Source: Oopsacas minuta (lineage: Eukaryota; Porifera; Hexactinellida; Lyssacinosida; Leucopsacidae). Taken from it: a stretch of DNA of 64,000 bases. The number at the start of each line of letters is the position of its first letter. Position 1 is the stretch's first letter. The stretch spans positions 801,029 through 865,028 of the forward strand of contig JAKMXF010000088.1 of the NCBI GenBank assembly GCA_024704765.1. Reading direction: 5' to 3'. Below the pieces are notes generated by a model, which did not search any database, had not been told where the DNA came from, and worked only from the letters and a program-made list of their open reading frames with translations. Shown here in pieces: positions 1 to 10,955 of this stretch. The position numbers were made by a program, and so were the translations under genes.

Positions 1-2351
<2,351 letters not shown>

Positions 2352-2743
2352 TTGTAGCTAATTTGAGACAAAACTATAGTACAGTGTAAGCTAATAAATA
2401 TAGAGAATTCCTAGTAACAATGAACCTACACAAACCGGGTAGCATTTATCGGAGTTTACACTGTACACAGATTCTAAACAGCAGAGGTTAGTCAGTAATA
2501 AATACTTCATAATATCTACCTATTCCAGATTATTGTGATGAATTATGCACCTGATTAACACTGTAATATGAGATTGATACGCAATCAAGCTGCATGATTT
2601 ATATATCCAATTAGAATAGATTAACCCTCCCTTATAATTATATAAGAGTTCCTATAATTAGAATAAATCTAACTACGAACCTATTAGCTATATATGTACT
2701 AATCTATAACGATACTACTACAGTCTACTATCAAACATTGTAG
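2352..2743. other. Intergenic, no gene seen
   Basis: AT-rich spacer between the SRCR gene and FKBP12, both on the minus strand. It should hold the SRCR promoter. I see no convincing conserved element. Confidence 0.5.
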
Positions 2744-3070
2744 CTACTTTATGGATAGTAGCTCTACGTCAAATATCAGAACAGCATTAGCAGGGATTGT
2801 TCCTGGTACTCCAGAAGCACCATACCCGTAATCCGGTGAGATTGTCAGGATAGCTTTCGATCCGACAGACATCTGAGGAACTCCCTCGTCCCAGCCTTTT
2901 ATGACTTGTCCCACACCGATCTTAGTTTCGAATGGCTTCCCTCGGTCTCTGGAGGAATCAAACTTCTTTCCGTCTTTTAGAGTTCCTGTATAATGCATAA
3001 CAACAGTCTGTCCTTTCTTGGGATAAGTCTTACCATCTCCTTCCTTAGTTATCTGTACTTCTACTCCCAT
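2744..3070 (-). CDS. FKBP1A: FKBP12-type peptidyl-prolyl isomerase
   Basis: Complete 108-residue single-exon gene, the same length as vertebrate FKBP12. It catalyses proline cis-trans isomerisation and is the cytosolic FK506/rapamycin receptor in the family. The fold is intact: [18 protein letters not shown], then IKGWDEGV, then [11 protein letters not shown] and FDVELL. The pocket residues of this family (Tyr in HYTG, Phe-Asp in KFDSS, Trp in KGWDEG, Tyr in YGYG, Phe in IFDVEL) are all present, so it should be active. It is the only canonical member of a local FKBP cluster: the next three genes upstream on the same strand carry stretched, divergent FKBP folds. Confidence 0.95.
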   Translation of the reverse strand: MGVEVQITKEGDGKTYPKKGQTVVMHYTGTLKDGKKFDSSRDRGKPFETKIGVGQVIKGWDEGVPQMSVGSKAILTISPDYGYGASGVPGTIPANAVLIFDVELLSIK

Positions 3071-3137
3071 TCTGTTATTGTTAACTATATTACTTGTTAA
3101 GATTAAAAGGTTCCCTATACGATACTATTAGGGGTTA

Positions 3138-3230
3138 AACCATGGATGGTAGATTTAGTTAATCTACTCTGGATTAGTGGCTATGCCTGCTTGGAGGGGA
3201 ATTTCTATAACGAATCCATCATCCATGGTT
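3138..3230. repeat. MITE-like element, family 2, copy A
   Basis: A perfect 11-bp terminal inverted repeat (AACCATGGATG at 3138-3148, CATCCATGGTT at 3220-3230) encloses about 70 bp. It contains TTGGAGGGGAATTT, shared with the related copy at 5557-5680. Together the two copies bracket the 670-residue FKBP-like gene. Confidence 0.7.
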
Positions 3231-3449
3231 ACATATCTTATAAGCATTAAGGGAGCAGACTCACAATAAAAATGGCAGTATAGAGCATGTTTTGAGTATA
3301 TCCACTTATATAAGATAGCTACCATTAAGTTTTGGGATACACATATAAATGTATAGGATTACAATTAGATCAGGATAGCAACCATATATAGACAAAGGAA
3401 TGTATCATTACAATAAATCGTATGTAAAATCATAAAATAATTGAATTAT

Positions 3450-5462
3450 TCATAATTCAACTTGACTATCAAGTTGGTCAGATGGAATGTCATCATCTGA
3501 TTCATATATGTCATCCTGTTTATTATAAATACCTTCCATCCTAATTACGTATATCAATGGCATATACGGAGGGACACTATCAGGAACACCTCTACTCCCG
3601 TAGGCGGTTATAGAAGGACACACAATTATTCGGATCTCCCCCAGCTTCATGTCGGAGATACCCTTGGTCCCGTGGTCCCATGCGGGTACTACTTCTCCTA
3701 GACCGTATCGGAACTTCATGGGACGAGGTTGGGGAGTAGGACGACACATTCCGTGATCAGCTAGTGTCGATGAGAACAGAGAAAAGGCCTCGTCGAATCG
3801 AGCAATGACATTTGAGAGTTTCACCTTTTGGTACTCCATTCCTGGGGGTCCCATCCGTAACACGGATATCGTATCCTCGCTAGGGACAGCCCTGAGAGGA
3901 GGCCAGTATCCCTCATGGAGGACTAGTTTATTCTGTATGGGAGGGTAGCGGAGATATATGTTAAGGTCATCAACTGAGAAGGGGGAATCTACTTTCTCTC
4001 TGGAGTATTCTAGGATATCTTGTAGCTGTTTCTGCGTAATTTTATGCTTTTCAGAATTAGTCTCATCTTTCACTAATTTATCTACTTCACATAGCAGCTG
4101 TTGTGCTTTTTGCTTAACACGTTTCTTAACACATTCTACCCTCTGTTTAATAATATTTAACTTCTCATCTTCCTCCTGAACCTTTTCAATATTAATAGCT
4201 CGCAATCTTTCCGTAATATTTTGAATAATTCTAATCTTATCAGGAGTGTCCTTTGACATTATTTCATCTTTATATTTATCCCATGTTATGTCGTCAGGAT
4301 TATTATCATCGAATATTGTCTTAATTTCGGTTTTAAGTTGATCAAAAAAATATTTGAATAACGGGGCCAAGTCATTCATAAGATCTCTGAAATCTGGGTA
4401 ATCAATCTCTTGCCTGGGTCCTGCAAAGAGGAATGCTCCATCGGTTTTGAGACAGTAATTTCTAAGTCTATTTATTTCGTTTTGATCTTTTGAGATATCT
4501 TTAATCTTCTCCAATTTGTTTAGAACTTTAACAAGAGTATTCTCCTTTTTTTGATTCTGATTATTTTGATCCTGTATTTCTTTTAACCCGAGGTATGTCT
4601 TGATGTCTTCAATCTCAGATAGTCTGACCTCAAATCTCATTCTATATGCATACAGCCCTCTCACTACCCTATCTACCTCTTTATCGTATTCCACCCTTCG
4701 CTCCAGAACAGATCTAAACTCTGTGGAATCAGGAGTTAATATACTATCTATTCTTCTGTGAATCTCTCTTATCAATACTTCCTCTTGCTTCCAACGATAT
4801 CTATTAATTTTGTCTAATAATTGGTTTATTTCGTCAGAAGGCAACTGATGTTTGTAATTATCCAAGGACTTATTGAATTCAAATTCTGTCAGCTTGTTAA
4901 GTAGTGGAGGAATGTCCTTATTCTTATTTTTATTCTTATTTTTATTGTAGTTGTGTATAATATCATTGAATTCAGTCTTAATCTCAACAAAATGATCCTC
5001 ATTCATAGTGGGGGGAGATAGCTCATCATTATCATTAGAAGCAAACTTCATCCAGGTATCTACATAATGTGCATACTCCTTCTTCCATTCCAAGTAGTGA
5101 TATGTGTTGTCAGGTTTGTTATAGTATTGGAATTCATGGGAACGATTTAGGAACTTGTCTCCTTCGCCCATTCCTTTCATGACAACATCACCGGGTAATT
5201 CTGACTGTTCGAGTGTTTTCCTCAGCTCTGTTCTAAGTGTGGGAGACCATTTTTCTCTGAAATAGCACCATGGAGGCAGGTAATATCCAGCATAGTTAAC
5301 AGCTACTAGTGTACCTACTCTAATAGGATTATACTTAGGGATATCTCTACTGTTAATCTGTGCATTTGATTCTATTAATCCGGGTAGCTCGTGTGTAGGT
5401 TTAGAACTTGTGGGAGAGATTGGAGATGATATGCTTATGACGTCAGGAGATGTTACTGACAT
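3450..5462 (-). CDS. Large FKBP-like protein with fold split by a ~500-residue insert
   Basis: Intronless 670-residue reading frame. Residues about 47-65 resemble the first long strand of an FKBP (GTLVAVNYAGYYLPPW, compare V-x-x-HYTG). Residues about 580-655 carry the rest: RYGLGEVVPAWDHG, MKLGEIRIIVCPS, AYGSRGVPDSVPP and IYVIRMEGI. Between them lies a very charged region rich in Lys, Glu and Asn, probably helical or coiled coil. The Trp of the FKBP pocket (PAWDHG) and the AYG tyrosine remain, but the KFDSS segment is not recognisable. It is flanked by two copies of a short inverted-repeat element. A paralogue of the genes at 5776-7365 and 7546-8589. Function unknown; isomerase activity is doubtful. 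That the two halves fold together is inference. Confidence 0.75.
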   Translation of the reverse strand: MSVTSPDVISISSPISPTSSKPTHELPGLIESNAQINSRDIPKYNPIRVGTLVAVNYAGYYLPPWCYFREKWSPTLRTELRKTLEQSELPGDVVMKGMGEGDKFLNRSHEFQYYNKPDNTYHYLEWKKEYAHYVDTWMKFASNDNDELSPPTMNEDHFVEIKTEFNDIIHNYNKNKNKNKNKDIPPLLNKLTEFEFNKSLDNYKHQLPSDEINQLLDKINRYRWKQEEVLIREIHRRIDSILTPDSTEFRSVLERRVEYDKEVDRVVRGLYAYRMRFEVRLSEIEDIKTYLGLKEIQDQNNQNQKKENTLVKVLNKLEKIKDISKDQNEINRLRNYCLKTDGAFLFAGPRQEIDYPDFRDLMNDLAPLFKYFFDQLKTEIKTIFDDNNPDDITWDKYKDEIMSKDTPDKIRIIQNITERLRAINIEKVQEEDEKLNIIKQRVECVKKRVKQKAQQLLCEVDKLVKDETNSEKHKITQKQLQDILEYSREKVDSPFSVDDLNIYLRYPPIQNKLVLHEGYWPPLRAVPSEDTISVLRMGPPGMEYQKVKLSNVIARFDEAFSLFSSTLADHGMCRPTPQPRPMKFRYGLGEVVPAWDHGTKGISDMKLGEIRIIVCPSITAYGSRGVPDSVPPYMPLIYVIRMEGIYNKQDDIYESDDDIPSDQLDSQVEL

Positions 5463-5556
5463 TGAATATCTAATTACAATGCTACATGGATCATTAACTG
5501 TTGGAATAAAGATAGAAAGAGTCCCGCCGCCTGCCTCTTATTTAGTACAGTTATTT

Positions 5557-5680
5557 AACCATGGATGGCGGATTTAGTATATTTGCTTGGATGTTTTTCT
5601 AAGCTAAGGCACTTCTCTCTTGGTTGGAGGGGAATTTGTATCAAAAAAGCATAAATAAACGAATCCACTATCCATGATTA
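5557..5680. repeat. MITE-like element, family 2, copy B
   Basis: It starts with AACCATGGATG and ends with TATCCATGATT, an imperfect inverted pair. It shares GGTTGGAGGGGAATTTG and CGAATCCA with copy A at 3138-3230. No coding capacity. Confidence 0.65.
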
Positions 5681-5775
5681 ATAACATTTCCATTCTACAC
5701 TATCAATAACCAGCTATATAAGGTGTCAAATATGTATAATTCATCAGAAATACGAATAATATTGAAATGATACCT

Positions 5776-7365
5776 CTAAGCGGTCTTAGCATCTGATTTA
5801 ATTTTCTCTTCCGTCAATTTCTGTTCGTGTTTTTCGTGTTTATACTTTCTATTAGTTTTCCTGTATTTTAATTCCTGTTTCGTTAACTCCTCAAAATGTG
5901 TTAGAATATCATCTGATTGACTCTCCTCAATCTTATCAACTTGTATAATATATATAATGCCCTTTAATCCTTCGTAGAAATTCTCATCTCTGATATACCC
6001 ACTGAATCCGGATATGTTCTTGAGTATAGGGAAGTAGTGATTTACTTGATCATTACGATCAGTTTCTAAGAATAATATATAACTACTGTCTGTATATTGA
6101 TATAGTGAAACTTCGTTAATACGAATTTCCGGTTGAGACAAACAGAAATTCACACAATTGTAATTCAATTGTTTTTACTCCGGATAATGAGTACAAATCT
6201 AGACGGTCCTTTGGTGTACGTATTAACGAGGTTTTACTATATATTTATATTTTCACACCTTTAACCGGAGTAATATCCTTGTCCTTCTTCCTCTCTTCTC
6301 TGTATAATCTTTTTCTTTCACTCATCAACCACTTATCTTCTATCCAAATAGTCTCAACATTATCATTACCAGTGATCTGTTTATATACGTCATCATTAAT
6401 TGATTTAGCCAGTTGACGAGCTCCAGGGGCTCTACACCAAGGCATACCCCCAGTAAATGCCTCCTCAAAGCCTCTTATCTCGTCTCTATCCCTCCTCTTG
6501 TATACAGGTTTATTAGGATGTAGCTGTAGAGTTAGTTCTCTAGATTTACGATACTCCATATCAACTGATAGAAGCTGTTCTCTATGAGGATAGTATACAT
6601 TGATATTTTCACACCTGACACACATAACTACAACTTACTTTGGTACAAAAGCTATCCTGATCTCCTTCTCTCCTTCCATATCCCATAAGGCTTCTACTAG
6701 AGATGCTACAAGGTGGTGATCTCTACGTCCAAACATAATCCTGAAGCCTCGTTCTAACTCCCTCTCTACTCTCCTATTAATCTCTGCCTCCAATTTATCA
6801 CCGGGGATATTGTCAGGAGGGGGTGCGTCACGAGCTAGTATATTCTCAACAGAAGTGTAGTATTCATCTCTGTACTCAGATATATCCTTATCCCATAGAG
6901 AAGCATAACGCGTATACTCACTAATAATATCCTTCCTACATTTCTCCTCATAGAACTCTTTCTTACTGTCCCTGTCAAACAGCTCATAACTTCCTATTAC
7001 TTCAGTAAACTTATCAAATCCTTGTAGATTATCAAACTCTTTAATTATCTCTTTAAACTTCTCTCTATCCTGAGGGCCTGTTAGAATTTGGGTTATCCTT
7101 TCTTTTTTCATAAAATGATCAATTTTGTCTTCCCAGTCTTCCCTTATGAGATAACCTAAGGACACATCGTAACATTCATAAACGGAGAAACATTGCAATA
7201 AGTACCTGCAAAGTTAAGAGAGAGGAATTGGTGATGGAATTGATGATTCCAAGAAATTTCTCTCTTCTTCTTTGTTTCAGGAGGAGTACTGTTAGATGGG
7301 ATAGAGGGAAGAACAGGAGGAGAAGTCACAGGAGCTATCTCAGGTGTACTAATGTTAGTTGCCAT
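5776..7365 (-). CDS. Divergent FKBP-like protein, spliced
   Basis: Third member of the split-FKBP group. Exon 1 (7365-7206) ends at LSLNFAG. A 50-nt intron (7205-7156, GT-AG) then joins it in frame to YLIREDWE, giving FAGYLI, matching YAGYYL and YAGYFL in the neighbours. Exon 2 (7155-6639) is charged and ends ...EKEIRIAFVPK. It is followed by an in-frame TAA that a 24-nt GT-AG segment (6638-6615) would remove, continuing as CENINVYY. That matches EIRIIVCPSITAYG and EIKVVHVPPAEVYG in the paralogues. The next exon runs to about 6255 and contains PWCRAPGA, like PWCDAPGT in the 347-residue neighbour. The last exon (about 6150-5776) ends with GLKGIIYIIQVDKIEESQ, the terminal FKBP strand. The junction into the last exon was not resolved. 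The pocket Trp is not conserved. It could be a decaying gene. Confidence 0.6.
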
Positions 7366-7407
7366 GCTATAATAATATTAATATTTTGACACCTAATAAC
7401 TACACTC

Positions 7408-7488
7408 AACTCCCGTGACGTATATCTAAGCTCAAGGGACCGTGATAATTACTTAGGTATAAGCGGGTATTTGGATCTAACGGGAGTT
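7408..7488. repeat. MITE-like element, family 3, copy A
   Basis: A perfect 9-bp inverted terminal pair, AACTCCCGT (7408-7416) and ACGGGAGTT (7480-7488). Inside are ATCTAAGCTCA and GGTATAAGCGGGTATTT, shared with the copy in the LAMTOR1 intron at 10472-10575. Confidence 0.7.
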
Positions 7489-7545
7489 GCTTGTATTGAA
7501 TTAATTAAAATATACTATAAACAACTTAACATTCCAATCTACCAT

Positions 7546-8589
7546 TTACTTATCCTTGTTTCCAACATCTGATTTATCAGTCTTCTTATCAGTCTCCAGT
7601 GGCTTTTTAACATGAATAATCTCTCTATCAGGTTGGGACTCCCCTAATGCCAGCAGTTGTACTACATATATGATACCTGCTAGTCCTCTGTGTACTTCTA
7701 GATTATCTGCTGTCGGTTGTTGACTGTGTGGATTAGCTGATCGAAAGAATGTGGCTCTGTCTCCTTTGGTCCCGGGGGCGTCACACCAGGGCTCTGAGAA
7801 CTCCTCATCAGGATCATAATCCTCCTCAGAGGAACTGGAGTAGTATATGTCCTGTTTGTCACCTTTCACATGTGTACCCCTCTCCCCTATGCCACCCCTT
7901 GTCTCCTGCTCATTCACACCCTTTGTCTTCTCTTCTTTCTTGTCAGGAACTACTCTCTGTTTGACAGGTGACATGTCTAGCCCGTATACCTCTGCCGGTG
8001 GAACATGCACAACTTTAATCTCCCCTATACGCATCCTCTTAACAGCTACTATCAGAGAGGGTACAAGGGGAGCGGTCTCTCCCCCCAGTGTAAATGTAAC
8101 AGGTCCTGGTAACACCTTGTCACCATGCTCGGGCCAGGTCGAGCAGAAGAGGATCATACGGTGTTCCTTCTCCAGGAGGGAGATCACAGAATCTGCCCTC
8201 CAGAGGGGAATGGGATCTCCATCGGGGTCCTCTTGATCTGCTCTAGGTCTATATTTCCTTGGAGATACGCTAGGTGAATTGGTATGTGTTTTATTAGGTG
8301 AATTTTTTTGGGATTCTGTAGCAGTTTTATCTTCAAAAGTATATTTTTTACAACTTTCAAAAATATCAATATATTCACCCTCAGTCTTCAGGAAATAACC
8401 TGCATAGTGTATTGTTACTGAATTCCTTATTCGCACTCCGGTAACCAGGTTCTTGAATTGGTACCTGTCTATTTCTATACCACATCTCTCCTCCAAATCT
8501 ATAACGTCAATATTTTCATTGCCCCCTGTCTCATTGGACTGACCCTCAGGGCTTCTAGTTGATTGGCTATGAGTTCCTTGTATAGACAT
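7546..8589 (-). CDS. Divergent FKBP-like protein, 347 residues
   Basis: Intronless frame from the ATG at 8589. FKBP-type segments occur in order: SVTIHYAGYFLKTEG (about residue 57), GPVTFTLGGETAPLVPSL and MRIGEIKVVHVPPAEVYG (about 165-205), and the final strand GLAGIIYVVQLLALGE (about 305). Two charged, low-complexity insertions separate them. The Trp expected after the central strand is replaced (LVPSL), so prolyl isomerase activity is doubtful. The C-terminal tail is Lys/Asp-rich. Paralogous to the two genes downstream on the same strand, especially 5776-7365, which shares the PWC-AP-G and GIIY(V/I)(V/I)Q blocks. The cellular role is unknown. Confidence 0.75.
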   Translation of the reverse strand: MSIQGTHSQSTRSPEGQSNETGGNENIDVIDLEERCGIEIDRYQFKNLVTGVRIRNSVTIHYAGYFLKTEGEYIDIFESCKKYTFEDKTATESQKNSPNKTHTNSPSVSPRKYRPRADQEDPDGDPIPLWRADSVISLLEKEHRMILFCSTWPEHGDKVLPGPVTFTLGGETAPLVPSLIVAVKRMRIGEIKVVHVPPAEVYGLDMSPVKQRVVPDKKEEKTKGVNEQETRGGIGERGTHVKGDKQDIYYSSSSEEDYDPDEEFSEPWCDAPGTKGDRATFFRSANPHSQQPTADNLEVHRGLAGIIYVVQLLALGESQPDREIIHVKKPLETDKKTDKSDVGNKDK

Positions 8590-9064
8590 GAACTAAATAT
8601 ATTACACATCAGTACAGAGCAGTAATTATATTAGAGAGCCTTATAAATATGACGTCATATTTATGGCTTACACACCATGATAAAGATATGTTGCAATTAA
8701 TCTGATGCAATATTGAATTATATTTTGTTGATGTTGATTTTACTAGATAGATAGCAAATATTAGTGTTTCCAGCAGCTGAATATTCCACATAAAAGAAGC
8801 TACCAAAATGGTCCATCCATTGAACACATTATGTGGCAATAATTATTAACCAATACACATGTGGCTTGATTGCATATCATAGCAACCAGAGGGTATCTCA
8901 GAAATGCAATACCCTACAACACTAAGAAGCCTGTAGTGTAAAGAATCTGTATGCCGTTATTATAATTGAGTTATTTATAAGTTCGAATTCAAATCTATTT
9001 TTAAACAGAAGAGATTTTGCTATTTATAAGAAGTTTTGAATAATTGATAGTAAAAAAGTGAAGT
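8590..9064. other. Divergent intergenic region
   Basis: 475 bp between a minus-strand FKBP-like gene and the plus-strand Rac gene, so it must carry both promoters. AT-rich. I recognise no specific element. Confidence 0.5.
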
Positions 9065-9774
9065 ATGCAGTCGATAAAGTGTGTAGTCGTTGGAGATGGG
9101 TAAGTTCTAGATCTCCAGGGGGTTAATTACCTCCCCCTGTTACTATAGTTATCTTACATACCATTCCTCCAGGGCTGTTGGCAAGACCTGTCTACTAATA
9201 AGCTACACAACTAATGCATTTCCAGGAGAGTACATACCTACTGTTTTCGATAACTACTCAGCTAATGTAATGGTAGATGGACGCCCTATCAACCTTGGTC
9301 TCTGGGATACAGCTGGACAGGAGGACTACGACAGACTAAGACCTCTGTCCTATCCTCAGACCGATGTATTCCTCATCTGTTTCTCACTGGTGTCACCTGC
9401 TTCCTATGAGAATATCAGAGCTAAGGTGAGAATTATTAATATAGAATATTACCAGCTGTATAACTAATTGATCCCTCTAGTGGTATCCAGAGGTGTCGCA
9501 TCATAACCCCAACACCCCTAGCATCCTGGTGGGTACCAAACTGGACCTCAGAGACGATGGAGAGACGATCGATAAACTGAAGGAGAAGAGACTATCCCCC
9601 ATAAGCTACACACAGGGACTACAGATGATGAAAGAGATAGGAGCTGTTAAGTATATGGAGTGCTCAGCTCTCACTCAGAAGGGACTAAAGACTGTATTCG
9701 ATGAGGCGATACGGGCAGTGCTTAATCCCAGCAAAATGCCGAGCAAGAGGAGTGGGGGGTGTATAGTATTATAG
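9065..9774 (+). CDS. RAC1: Rac family small GTPase
   Basis: Three exons (9065-9099, 9173-9425, 9481-9774) give 193 residues, close to the family's 192. The start is [17 protein letters not shown], with the P-loop split by the first intron. All Rho-class motifs are present: switch [14 protein letters not shown], switch [21 protein letters not shown], NKxD-equivalent GTKLDL, and SAL. The end is CIVL, a CAAX box whose final Leu predicts geranylgeranylation. The polybasic segment before it ([10 protein letters not shown]) is weaker than in vertebrate RAC1. It acts at membranes on actin remodelling. The start choice is fixed by the conserved [11 protein letters not shown] beginning. Confidence 0.95.
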
Positions 9775-10018
9775 TTATTATTATTATTTGTATTTATCTT
9801 ATATATTATCTGTATTTATTTGAGATTAAAATGTTAATTCCTGAGTTAAACCTCCATGAACAAGACCTGTGGAAACAGAAAAAATAAATAGAGCGATTTC
9901 CTAGTCACACACAAATGAATCTCTACAAACGGGGAATTTGGCATTTGCATATCTTCGTGTGGTAAGAAAGTATCCATCTTATTCATAGTAACGTGAATGT
10001 ATGATAGGAATGTACAAA

Positions 10019-10782
10019 TCACTGTATTGGAGCATACAATAAAGGAGGGAAGGGTAACAAACTAAACAATTTGTTCTTCGGAGTTGTTTTAATATTAATT
10101 TCTCTTTTCAGAATTTCTCTGAATTCATCAGCTGTGTCTCTGACCCAATCCTGCTCCTCTCTAGATGGGAGGGGCTTAGAGAGAGCGTCCCCTATGCTGG
10201 GGGGTCCTGTTAATTTTACCCGGGGTATAACTAGAGTTTTAATCCTATCCCGTCGGGTTGTAGGGCTGGTTTCATCACCTACGGATTTCCTGGTTGAGTT
10301 AGGACTATGGCTGTGTGGTATCATTGCATGTCTGTCTAGGATAGATATGTCTAGCGTTCTAGCCTCAAGTCTGCTCTCTATTTTACGTAAGGCTACCACT
10401 GGGTCCCAGCCTGGAGATTCCTATAGTAGATAGCGGTAACGTAGATACAAGAGGTCAAACATTATACCTTTAACTCCTGTTACATCTAAGCTCAGGGACC
10501 ATATCTGTACACTTTAACACGCCGGTATAAGCGGGTATTTCCATATATCCGTGTTAGATGTACGTAACGGGAGTTAACTGTAAATAAAGCATTTATTGGC
10601 TCTAATACCTGTTTAGTGTCCCTCTGTAAAGCGAGGTCATTTGTATCCTGTTGGTACATATTCCCCTCAGTTGGGTACCTCTCGTTAGAGGACTGGTACT
10701 CAGAGGAGGCCGTCTGTCCCAACAGAGGGCGGGTAGCATCCCCCTCTGTCTCCACAGACTTCGCACTCTGACAACACCCCAT
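10019..10782 (-). CDS. LAMTOR1: Ragulator subunit LAMTOR1-like (p18)
   Basis: Two exons (10782-10609, 10420-10019), both phase 0, give about 190 residues against 161 in human. The start MGCCQSAKS has the Gly2 and Cys3-Cys4 expected for N-myristoylation and palmitoylation, which anchor this protein to late endosomes and lysosomes. There it holds the Ragulator complex for Rag GTPases and mTORC1. An acidic RPLL motif follows at about residue 19, as in the family. The C-terminal half (LVIPRVKLTGPPSIGDAL to about RDTADEFREILKREINI) is only weakly similar to the human protein. The single intron contains a family 3 inverted-repeat element. Identification rests mainly on the N-terminus and overall size. 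Confidence 0.65.
10472..10575. repeat. MITE-like element, family 3, copy B
   Basis: It lies in the LAMTOR1 intron. Termini AACTCCTGT and ACGGGAGTT are inverted with one mismatch. It shares CATCTAAGCTCAGGGACC and GGTATAAGCGGGTATTT with 7408-7488. A degenerate relative of its right half lies at 41104-41148. Confidence 0.7.
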
Positions 10783-10955
10783 ATAAGCTAGTAATTCTAT
10801 TAGTTAATGAATATAAAGCCCCGTATCCATAGTAACGGAAGTGTTAAACCATTGATAATATAATAAATCACAATTGACAGCTGTTTAAAGGCCTAATATA
10901 ACTCTGAGACAATATACAAATACTGTGACAACCACGAGGGTAGCTTGGAATGTGA

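Noticed and set aside
8609-8839. 76-residue minus-strand frame
   Set aside because: It lies in the divergent promoter region and has no recognisable protein features.
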